Assembly (NCBI GenBank): GCA_964484795.1
Contig: CAZAFN010000002.1
Coordinates: 1 to 64,000 of the forward strand
Length of the DNA stretch: 64,000 nucleotides
Source of the DNA: CAZAFN01 sp964484795
GTDB taxonomy: Bacteria > Pseudomonadota > Alphaproteobacteria > Methylaequorales > Methylaequoraceae
Direction: 5' to 3'
Shown piece by piece: positions 1 through 6,208 of the stretch. Below the pieces are notes generated by a model. The model was given only the letters and a program-made list of their open reading frames with translations. It was not told where the DNA came from and ran no database searches. The position numbers were made by a program, and so were the translations under genes. Position 1 is the first letter of the stretch; every line of letters starts with the position of its first letter.

Positions 1-657
1 TGGACCCATAGTTGAGTTAATAAAAAATTTTTTTACAAACAAACCCTTTAATGCGGTTGGTTTGTTTTTTTGCAATTCATTAAAGAAAAAAGAAACATTC
101 TTTTTTAACTCTTCATCAGAAAAGCTAATTTTACCTAATGAAGCATGAACAATACCACTTTTATCAGTTTTATATTCAATCTGACCAGATTTAATTTGTG
201 TCACAGCTTGCTTTATGTCCTTAGTTACTGTACCAAGTTTTGGGTTAGGCATCAGACCTTTTGGCCCAAGAATCTGTCCTAATGAACTAACTTTAACCAT
301 CATTTGAGGCGTTGAAATACATTTATCAAAATTTATATCACCTTTTTTTACTTGTTGAATTAGATCATCACCTCCGACAAGATCAGCACCAGCAGCTTTT
401 GCATTTTGCACATCGTCTCCATCAGCAAAAACAGCTATCTTTACTTTTTTTGCTGGCATTCTAGGCAAACTTATAACACCTCTAATTAACTGGTCAGACT
501 TTTTAACATCTACACCCAAAACAACAGATACATCAAGGGATTCATCAAATTTCTTCGAAGAAAATTTTTTAGACAAAGATATCGCATCCGATAATTTAAA
601 TATTTTATTCCTATCTAATTCTTTTTCCAATATTTTTTGTTTTTTCGTTTGTTTCAT
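1..657 (-). CDS. rplA: 50S ribosomal protein L1 (partial, C-terminus cut by window edge)
   Basis: Ribosomal protein L1 binds 23S rRNA in the L1 stalk and represses its own operon. Reading leftward from the ATG at 657 gives 219 codons without a stop, beginning MKQTKKQKILEKELDR. The family segments are visible: GVDVKKSDQLIRGVISLPR, the glycine-rich GADLVGGDDLI, and the signature LGPKGLMPNPKLGTV. The last readable residues are STMGP, so about a dozen residues lie outside the window. The ATG overlaps the TGA of rplK in an ATGA arrangement, which implies translational coupling. It belongs to the secE-nusG-rplK-rplA operon. Confidence 0.96.
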   Translation of the reverse strand, partial: MKQTKKQKILEKELDRNKIFKLSDAISLSKKFSSKKFDESLDVSVVLGVDVKKSDQLIRGVISLPRMPAKKVKIAVFADGDDVQNAKAAGADLVGGDDLIQQVKKGDINFDKCISTPQMMVKVSSLGQILGPKGLMPNPKLGTVTKDIKQAVTQIKSGQIEYKTDKSGIVHASLGKISFSDEELKKNVSFFFNELQKNKPTALKGLFVKKFFINSTMGP

Positions 658-1082
658 TTCTCCACTCTTATGCCCATAGATCTAGCAGTACCAGCTATCA
701 TCTTCTGTGCAGAATCTATATTGTCTGTATTAAGATCTTCCATTTTATCTTCAGCAATTTTTTTTATATCGCTTTTAGAAATTGATGCAATAAATTCTTT
801 ACCTGGTGTTTGCGAACCTTTTTTTAATTTTATTGCCTTCTTTATAAAAAAAGAAACTGGTGGTGACTTTGTAACAAAAGTAAAACTCTTGTCAACGTAT
901 ACAGTTATCTCAACAGGTATTGGCATTCCTGGCTCCATTTTTTGAGTTGTTGCATTAAAGGCTTTGCAAAATTCCATAATATTAACGCCTTTTTGACCCA
1001 AAGCTGGACCAACAGGGGGTGAAGGATTGGCCTGCCCAGCTGGTATTTGTAATTTTATATATCCATCAATTTTTTTTGCCAT
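654..1082 (-). CDS. rplK: 50S ribosomal protein L11
   Basis: L11 forms the GTPase-associated centre of the large subunit with 23S rRNA and is needed for RelA-type sensing of uncharged tRNA. The 142 residues match the normal bacterial length. The N-terminal segment IPAGQANPSPPVGPALGQ and the motif GVNIMEFCKAFN are family hallmarks, and the C-terminal RNA-binding half ends with GTARSMGI. It lies 14 bases after nusG and overlaps rplA by four bases, so the four genes are almost certainly one transcript. Confidence 0.98.
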   Translation of the reverse strand: MAKKIDGYIKLQIPAGQANPSPPVGPALGQKGVNIMEFCKAFNATTQKMEPGMPIPVEITVYVDKSFTFVTKSPPVSFFIKKAIKLKKGSQTPGKEFIASISKSDIKKIAEDKMEDLNTDNIDSAQKMIAGTARSMGIRVEK

Positions 1083-1096
1083 CGGAACTCTACCCT

Positions 1097-1627
1097 CTAA
1101 ATTTTTTCAACCTGTGAATAATCGAGATTAACAGGCGTTGCTCTTCCAAAAATTGAAACACTAACCTTTAATCTAGCTTTTTCTTCGTCAACCTCTTCAA
1201 CCATTCCATTGAAAGAAGAAAATGGACCATCAGAAACCCTGACTTGCTCACCAATCTCAAAACTAACTGATGGTTTTGGTTTGTCTAGACCAGATTTTAC
1301 TTGATTTACAATCGAGTCAACTTCCTTTTGAGAAACAGGAATAGGCTCACCTTTTTTACCACCTAAAAAACCATTAACTTTAGGAAGTTTTCTAACAATG
1401 TGCCAAATTTCATCATCCATTATCATTCTAATTAACATATAACCTGGAAAGAATTTCCTTTGAGCATTTACTTTTTTTCCTTTCTTCATTTCAATCACGT
1501 CTTCAGACGGAATTAAAATCTCTTCAATATTCTTTTTCAAACCCTTTTTCTCAATTTGAGCAAGGAGATTATCTTTAACCTTTTTTTCGTAACCTGAGTA
1601 AACCTGTAAAATATACCAATGAAGCAT
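1097..1627 (-). CDS. nusG: Transcription termination/antitermination factor NusG
   Basis: NusG binds RNA polymerase, raises processivity and links transcription to Rho or to the ribosome. The 176 residues carry an N-terminal NGN domain (about 1-110; it starts WYILQVYSGYEKKVKDNL and contains FPGYMLIRM), then a KOW domain from about residue 125 with VSDGPFSSFNGMVEEV. The order secE-nusG-rplK-rplA is the near-universal bacterial arrangement. The length is typical and nothing appears truncated. Confidence 0.98.
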   Translation of the reverse strand: MLHWYILQVYSGYEKKVKDNLLAQIEKKGLKKNIEEILIPSEDVIEMKKGKKVNAQRKFFPGYMLIRMIMDDEIWHIVRKLPKVNGFLGGKKGEPIPVSQKEVDSIVNQVKSGLDKPKPSVSFEIGEQVRVSDGPFSSFNGMVEEVDEEKARLKVSVSIFGRATPVNLDYSQVEKI

Positions 1628-1638
1628 CTTCTTTATAC

Positions 1639-1821
1639 CTAAAACAGCAAATATTCAACAACTAATGCTACAATTTTATCAACAAAAAGAAAAAAGATAG
1701 AAGCAACAAATACAAATAAAAAAACCATAATGGTAGTAGTTATAACTTCAGGTTTAGCTGGCCATGTAATCTTCAGCGCCTCCTGTTTTACTTCCTTATA
1801 AAACTCTTTAATTCTTATCAT
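1639..1821 (-). CDS. secE: Preprotein translocase subunit SecE
   Basis: SecE is the essential clamp of the SecYEG channel in the inner membrane. This is the short, single-span form (60 residues) usual in alphaproteobacteria. The amphipathic N-terminal helix contains FYKEVKQEALKITWPAK, the family signature, and one membrane segment follows at about residues 28-55. It is first in the operon with nusG 11 bases downstream. tRNA-Trp, which normally lies immediately upstream, is displaced by the opposite-strand cobB gene. Confidence 0.95.
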   Translation of the reverse strand: MIRIKEFYKEVKQEALKITWPAKPEVITTTIMVFLFVFVASIFFLFVDKIVALVVEYLLF

Positions 1822-1890
1822 ATTAAATCTGGAAAACTGTTGAGTGTATTGTTAACATAATGATTAAAAATTTCAAACACTTAATTAAGA

Positions 1891-2610
1891 ATGAAATCTC
1901 AAAATAAAACTATTTTTGTATTAACCGGCGCTGGAGTTTCTAGAGAAAGTGGAATTAAAACCTTCAGGGAAAAAGATGGGTTATGGGATAATCATAAGAT
2001 TGAGGATGTATGTACAATTGAAGCATTCATAAAAAACCCTGATTATGTTAACAATTTTTACAATGAAAGAAGAAAAGCACTTGCGAAACCTAACGTCAAA
2101 CCCAATGAGGCACATTTAAACTTGGCAAAATTGGAAAAAAATCATAGTGATGATTTTTTACTTGTAACGCAAAATATTGATGACCTACATGAAAAGGCTG
2201 GTTCCAAAAATGTTTTACATATGCATGGTACACTTAATGAGGGCTTCTGTATGAATTGTAATTTCTTTTTTAAATTAGATTTTGATATTACTTCATCTTA
2301 CGTTTGTAAAAATTGCCAAAAAATTGGACAAAGCAGAGTGGATGTTGTGTGGTTTGGAGAACAGCCAAAACATTTAGAAAAAATATATTCATTCTTGAAT
2401 AAGGCTGATATGTTTATCTCAATCGGCACTTCTAATAATGTTTATCCAGCTGCTGGTTTCATTGATTACATAACTCAATTTAACCCAAAAGCAAAATTGG
2501 TAGAATTTAATATTGAAAAAACAGCAAAAAGCAGTTTGTTTGAGAAAACTTATCTTGGACCAGCAAGTGAAACAGTTCCAAAATTTGTCAATAGTTTTCT
2601 AGAACATTAG
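1891..2610 (+). CDS. cobB: NAD-dependent protein deacylase (class III sirtuin, CobB-like)
   Basis: Sirtuins remove acyl groups from lysine with NAD+ as co-substrate. The NAD-binding GAGVSRESGI starts at residue 13, TQNIDDLHEKAG at about 93, and the catalytic His is in LHMHG at about 112. Two cysteine pairs (CMNC and CKNC) form the zinc site. Tyr57 and Arg60 in YNER match the YxxR pair that marks desuccinylase/demalonylase (SIRT5/CobB-type) sirtuins, so the preferred substrate is probably an acidic acyl-lysine. It is divergent from secE and sits between secE and tRNA-Trp, an unusual place. Confidence 0.93.
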   Translation: MKSQNKTIFVLTGAGVSRESGIKTFREKDGLWDNHKIEDVCTIEAFIKNPDYVNNFYNERRKALAKPNVKPNEAHLNLAKLEKNHSDDFLLVTQNIDDLHEKAGSKNVLHMHGTLNEGFCMNCNFFFKLDFDITSSYVCKNCQKIGQSRVDVVWFGEQPKHLEKIYSFLNKADMFISIGTSNNVYPAAGFIDYITQFNPKAKLVEFNIEKTAKSSLFEKTYLGPASETVPKFVNSFLEH

Positions 2611-2616
2611 AAAATT

Positions 2617-2692
2617 TGGCAGGGGCGGAGAGACTTGAACTCACGACCTACGGTTTTGGAGACCGTCGCTCTACCAACTGAGCTACACCCCT
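2617..2692 (-). tRNA. tRNA-Trp (anticodon CCA)
   Basis: The minus strand folds into a complete cloverleaf. The 7-bp acceptor stem is AGGGGTG with CGCCCCT, the anticodon loop is CTCCAAA with CCA, the T-loop is GTTCAAG, and a 3' CCA is encoded. It lies six bases downstream of tRNA-Gly and reads toward secE, as in the classical tRNA-Tyr-Gly-(tuf)-Trp-secE array. Confidence 0.97.
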
Positions 2693-2698
2693 ATTCTA

Positions 2699-2772
2699 TG
2701 GAGCGGGTGAAGGGAATCGAACCCTCGTAACCAGCTTGGAAGGCTGGGGCTTTACCACTAAGCTACACCCGC
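2699..2772 (-). tRNA. tRNA-Gly (anticodon TCC)
   Basis: The minus strand forms a full cloverleaf with acceptor stem GCGGGTG/CACCCGC, anticodon loop CTTCCAA (TCC), T-arm GGGTTCGATTCCC and encoded CCA. It is separated from tRNA-Trp by six bases and is probably co-transcribed with it. Confidence 0.97.
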
Positions 2773-2828
2773 AAAAAAAATACATTTTTGACTATCATGT
2801 GGTATGTTTAATGTAAATACAATAAAAT

Positions 2829-3182
2829 ATGACATTTATCCTATTTCATAATCCAAACTGCTCAAAATCAAGAGGATGCCTAAAAATTTTAAAGGAAAAA
2901 GGAATAAAATTTGAAACAAGAAACTACTTAAAAGATAAACTAGATTCCACAGAAATAAAAAAAATAATAGAAAATCTTGATGGGAATCTTGAAGATTTAA
3001 TCAGGAATAAAAAATCTTTAAACTTTGACATTTATCAGGAAAAGAAAAAATTAATTGAATTTTTTAGAATTGAACCAAAGAATTTACAAAGACCTATTTT
3101 TTATAACAATAAAAAGTTCATAATTTGCAGACCACCAGAAAAGGTTTTAATGGTGGAGGGAGTAGGATTCGAACCTACGTAG
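2829..3182 (+). CDS. ArsC/Spx-family glutaredoxin-fold protein (arsenate reductase-like), 3' end inside tRNA-Tyr
   Basis: This is a thioredoxin-fold protein of the ArsC family. HNPNCSKSRG at residues 7-16 gives the catalytic Cys11 in the family's CSKSR form. NKKSLNFD and LQRPIF with ICRPPEKVL match the conserved C-terminal half carrying the arginine. The role may be glutaredoxin-dependent arsenate reduction, but close relatives are of unknown substrate. The family normally ends just after RPPEKVL. Here the last ten residues (VEGVGFEPT and flanks) are read from the antisense of tRNA-Tyr, and the stop at 3180-3182 lies inside that tRNA. Confidence 0.85.
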   Translation: MTFILFHNPNCSKSRGCLKILKEKGIKFETRNYLKDKLDSTEIKKIIENLDGNLEDLIRNKKSLNFDIYQEKKKLIEFFRIEPKNLQRPIFYNNKKFIICRPPEKVLMVEGVGFEPT

Positions 3183-3236
3183 ACTCGCGTCGTCAGATTT
3201 ACAGTCTGATGCCTTTAACCACTCGACCATCCCTCC
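3151..3236 (-). tRNA. tRNA-Tyr (anticodon GTA)
   Basis: This is a class II tRNA of 86 nt with a long variable arm. The acceptor stem is GGAGGGA/TCCCTCC, the anticodon loop is CTGTAAA (GTA), the T-arm is GGTTCGAATCC, and CCA is encoded. It is normally the first tRNA of the Tyr-Gly-Trp-secE array. Here it is separated from tRNA-Gly by the opposite-strand ArsC-like gene, which overlaps its 3' end by 32 bases. Confidence 0.97.
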
Positions 3237-3312
3237 AATAATTATGAATGTATACTTTGCAATTCTGGTATTTGTAAAGTAAAAAAAATTTATTATTTTG
3301 TATATATTATAA

Positions 3313-4029
3313 ATGAATGACACTGAAATAATTTTTGGATTACATGCTTCAATAGCTGCACTGCAAAATCCTTCGAGAACTGTATTTTCCTTAAAATGCA
3401 CACAAGATTTTTTTAGCAAAAATAAAAAATTGATTGAAAGTCGTAAACCAAAACAATTTGAAATTGTAAAAAGGAAAGTTATAGACCTTGAATTAGAGAA
3501 TACAATTCACCAAGGCATATTGCTCAAATGTAGAAAATTAAAAAAATCTAATTTAGATTCCATAGATCTAAATGAGAAACTCATAATTATTTTAGATTCA
3601 CTTAATGATTCTCAAAATGTTGGTTCAATTCTGAGATCAGCATTAATGTTTGGCGTTAAAACCATTATATACAATAAAAATAATTCCTTTGAAATTAATC
3701 CATTTCTCATAAAAGCTTCAAGTGGTGCATATGAAAAAACCAAATTAATTGAAGTGGTTAATCTTAATAAAACGATTGAATGGCTAAAAAAAAGGGGATT
3801 CTGGATTGTTGGTTTTGATATTAAATCAAATAATAGCCTAAAAGATGTTCCGGCAGATACAAAAAAGGCAATTGTTTTTGGATCTGAAAACAAGGGAATA
3901 AGATCATTAATCTCAAAGAATTGTGATTTTTTAACCAAAATAAATATGCCAGGTGGTAATCAGTCTATGAATAGTCTTAATGTCTCAAACTCAGTTGCAA
4001 TAGCTCTATACGAATATACCAGGAAATGA
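3313..4029 (+). CDS. rlmB: TrmH-family 23S rRNA 2'-O-ribose methyltransferase (RlmB-type)
   Basis: A SPOUT-class methyltransferase that uses SAM to methylate a 23S rRNA ribose (Gm2251 in the E. coli enzyme). The N-terminal substrate-binding part starts IIFGLHASIAALQNP. The knot domain carries the three family motifs: LNDSQNVGSILRSA (about 98-111), VFGSENKGIR (about 190) and NMPGGNQSMNSLNVSNSVAI near the C-terminus. It is divergent from the tRNA array, as in many alphaproteobacteria, and overlaps the next gene by four bases (ATGA). Confidence 0.93.
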   Translation: MNDTEIIFGLHASIAALQNPSRTVFSLKCTQDFFSKNKKLIESRKPKQFEIVKRKVIDLELENTIHQGILLKCRKLKKSNLDSIDLNEKLIIILDSLNDSQNVGSILRSALMFGVKTIIYNKNNSFEINPFLIKASSGAYEKTKLIEVVNLNKTIEWLKKRGFWIVGFDIKSNNSLKDVPADTKKAIVFGSENKGIRSLISKNCDFLTKINMPGGNQSMNSLNVSNSVAIALYEYTRK

Positions 4030-4658
4030 AAAATCTACCCAAGTTCTATAATAGCTTAAAAGAAATAGAAAAAGAAATTTATTTATCACTAAGTAAAGGT
4101 GTCAAAGAGAGAGAATCTAATTTCCACAAGGCCGTCTTGGCAACAACAAATCTAGAAAATAAACCTGAAGCTAGAACAGTAGTACTCAGAAATTTTGAAA
4201 AAAAAAAACTAGCTTTAAGTATTCATAGTGATCACAGAGCAAATAAGGTTGTGGAATTAAATAATAATAACAATGTTAGTTTATTGTTTTATGATGAGGA
4301 AAAAAAAATTCAACTTAGAATTAGAGGATGGACTCAAGTTCTTAAGTCAGAAAAAAAATCATGGAACAAACTATCAAATTGGTCAAAAAGATGTTATTTG
4401 ACAGATATTTCACCAGGTGTACGTTCCAACAAACCAACCTCTGGTTTTGCAAAAAAACATTCGCTTCATCCTCCCAATGAAAATGAAGCCAGTGCAGGGT
4501 TAGAAAATTTCTGTTCAATTATTGTTTGGGCAAATCAGATTGAATGGCTTTATTTGGCAAGTCAAGGTCACAGAAGGGCAATCTTCAATATTCTAAGAAA
4601 TGTGTATAACGAATCTTATAAGGTTAAAAAAATTGACGCAAAATGGTTAGTTCCATAA
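4026..4658 (+). CDS. Pyridoxamine 5'-phosphate oxidase-family flavoprotein
   Basis: This is a split-barrel FMN-binding protein. ATTNLENKPEARTVVLRNF (about 40-58) is the FMN/PLP-binding strand and HSDHRANKVVELNNN follows the PNPOx pattern. The C-terminal part GHRRAIF ... KWLVP resembles the PNPOx C-terminal region but lacks the exact RLHDR signature of the true PdxH. It may make pyridoxal phosphate or belong to a paralogous subfamily of unknown substrate. It is coupled to rlmB by a four-base overlap, and the next gene starts 16 bases before its stop. Confidence 0.72.
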   Translation: MKNLPKFYNSLKEIEKEIYLSLSKGVKERESNFHKAVLATTNLENKPEARTVVLRNFEKKKLALSIHSDHRANKVVELNNNNNVSLLFYDEEKKIQLRIRGWTQVLKSEKKSWNKLSNWSKRCYLTDISPGVRSNKPTSGFAKKHSLHPPNENEASAGLENFCSIIVWANQIEWLYLASQGHRRAIFNILRNVYNESYKVKKIDAKWLVP

Positions 4659-5287
4659 TTAATCAAAAAAAACTTTTTTTAGAGTTTTGCCTAATTTATT
4701 TTTTTATTCCACTGATAATAACAATTAACTTTAGGGAGTTTTTTTTTCTTCCTTCCTTATTAATTGTTTTTTTAATATCAATAATATTATTAAAATTAGA
4801 TAAAAACTTTAATTTTAGAAAACTTTTAAAAAAGATTTTTTGGAAAACAGTTATAAAAAGTTTTTTTGCATTTTTTACTTTTATTTTTGTTTACATTCTA
4901 TTTTTAGATAAAAATCTACTTTTTCAACTACCAATTAATAACCCTAGAATTTGGGTATTAGCAATAGTTATTTACCCTGTAGTTTCAGTAATACCTCAAG
5001 AATTTATTTTCAGAGTTTTATTTTATCAAAGATATGAAAAACTTTTCTCATTTGAAAAAAATTATGTAATTTTAATCAACTCAATTACATTTGGATTCTC
5101 ACACATTGTGTTCACAAATTTTCATTCAATAATTTTATCTACCCTAGCCTCAACAATCTTTTCAATTGCGTACCTCAGAAATTCTTTTTTCACATGTATC
5201 ATTGTTCATAGCCTAGCTGGTCAGTTGATTTTCACATTGGGATTGGGGAAGTATTTTTTTAATGGAACAATCGGTCTAATCAATTAA
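4643..5287 (+). CDS. CPBP-family (CAAX-like) intramembrane metalloprotease
   Basis: This hydrophobic protein of 214 residues has about six predicted membrane segments. The CPBP signature is present: PQEFIFRVLFYQR for motif 1, FGFSH for motif 2 and IIVHSLAG for motif 3. Motif 1 normally has two glutamates (EExxxR); here the first is Gln, so proteolytic activity is uncertain. In other bacteria these proteins process prenylated or membrane peptides, and the local substrate is unknown. It overlaps the preceding gene by 16 bases and its stop overlaps the convergent msrA. Confidence 0.75.
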   Translation: MVSSIINQKKLFLEFCLIYFFIPLIITINFREFFFLPSLLIVFLISIILLKLDKNFNFRKLLKKIFWKTVIKSFFAFFTFIFVYILFLDKNLLFQLPINNPRIWVLAIVIYPVVSVIPQEFIFRVLFYQRYEKLFSFEKNYVILINSITFGFSHIVFTNFHSIILSTLASTIFSIAYLRNSFFTCIIVHSLAGQLIFTLGLGKYFFNGTIGLIN

Positions 5288-5828
5288 AATAATTAACACC
5301 CAAACCTGAAAGTGCACAATAACCAGACGGGTTTTTTTGTAGATATTTTTGATGATACTCTTCAGCAAAAAAAAAATTTTTTAACAATCCTATTTCAGTC
5401 TTAATTGAACCAAAATCATTTTCAGAAAGAATATTTTGAAACTTAAGCTTTGTTGATTGAGCTAATTTGAGATCATCATTTGATTCCAAGAAAATTGCTG
5501 AACGATATTGAGTTCCAAAATCATTGCCTTGACGATTAAGTTGCGTAGGGTCGTGAGATTCCCAAAAAACTTTTAGAAGGTCAACCAAGTTTATTTTAGA
5601 ATCATCATAAACAACTCTTACCACCTCCGCATGACCAGTTTTGCCTGAACACACTTCTTCATAAGTAGGATTATTACTTCCCCCACCACAATATCCAACA
5701 ATGGTTGTGTGTACTCCACTTAGTCCCCAGAATTTCTTTTCAGCTCCCCAGAAACACCCCATTCCAAAATAAACATTTTTCATTCCATCTGGAAATTTAG
5801 AATATATGTCAACATCATTTAATGTCAT
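5280..5828 (-). CDS. msrA: Peptide-methionine (S)-S-oxide reductase MsrA
   Basis: MsrA reduces the S form of methionine sulfoxide in proteins and free methionine, using thioredoxin. The catalytic Cys is in GCFWGAEKKF at about residue 24, and YCGGGSNNPTYEEVCSG, HAEVVRVVYD, FWESHDPTQLNRQGND and GTQYRS are all classical MsrA blocks. The length (182) is normal. Its last codons overlap tail to tail with the CPBP protease gene by eight bases. Confidence 0.96.
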   Translation of the reverse strand: MTLNDVDIYSKFPDGMKNVYFGMGCFWGAEKKFWGLSGVHTTIVGYCGGGSNNPTYEEVCSGKTGHAEVVRVVYDDSKINLVDLLKVFWESHDPTQLNRQGNDFGTQYRSAIFLESNDDLKLAQSTKLKFQNILSENDFGSIKTEIGLLKNFFFAEEYHQKYLQKNPSGYCALSGLGVNYFN

Positions 5829-5924
5829 AAAAATTTACTTAAAATTCTAGAATTAAATTATAATTTTCTAGCTTTTTATCAATTAATTAATTTGACACTA
5901 GAATATTATATGCTAAATTTTATC

Positions 5925-6156
5925 AACGTTTAGTGCCTTTGAAATAGGGTTAAAAGGGAAGCTAGTTTAATTCTAGCGCAGCCCCCGCTACTGTTTTTTG
6001 TATGGCCACACTTATTAAGCCACTGAGAACTTGGGAAGGCAGTGTGGTTAAAGCATCGAGCCAGGAGACCTGCTAAACAAGCGTCATTCTATCAGACTAC
6101 GGGTTGGTCTTCTGATGTGGAAATTCCATTGAGGTGACGTGAAAACATTAACCTCA
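5925..6156 (+). promoter_or_regulatory. Cobalamin riboswitch (aptamer and antiterminator region) upstream of btuB
   Basis: The plus strand carries the conserved AdoCbl riboswitch blocks in the right order: AAAAGGGAAGC followed by GCAGCCCCCGCTACTGT (about 5954-5993), AGCCACTGAGAACTTGGG with AAGGC (about 6018-6040), and the B12 box AGCCAGGAGACCTGC (6059-6073). A hairpin of ATCAGA (6091-6096) with TCTGAT (6111-6116) resembles P13. CATTGAGGT (6127-6135) can pair with ACCTCAGTG (6151-6159), which shares bases with the terminator stem and is the likely switch. The controlled genes are btuB and tonB. This is the only long gene-free stretch in the window (5829-6208). Confidence 0.93.
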
Positions 6157-6178
6157 GTGGGCTTATATCCCACTTTTT
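6157..6178 (+). terminator. Intrinsic terminator of the cobalamin riboswitch
   Basis: A perfect 5-bp stem GTGGG (6157-6161) with CCCAC (6169-6173), a 7-base loop and a run of five T follow the aptamer directly. The 5' arm shares GTG (6157-6159) with the upstream hairpin CATTGAGGT/ACCTCAGTG, so the two folds exclude each other. Inference: ligand binding favours termination before btuB. Confidence 0.82.
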
Positions 6179-6208
6179 AATTTAGCTAAACTTGATGGTT
6201 TGGTCATA

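Noticed and set aside
637..945. Plus-strand open frame opposite rplK
   Set aside because: Antisense of a highly conserved ribosomal gene, with no plausible protein.
3147..3419. Minus-strand open frame of 90 codons over tRNA-Tyr and the rlmB start
   Set aside because: It is the tRNA sequence read as protein and the shadow of rlmB. There is no family match.
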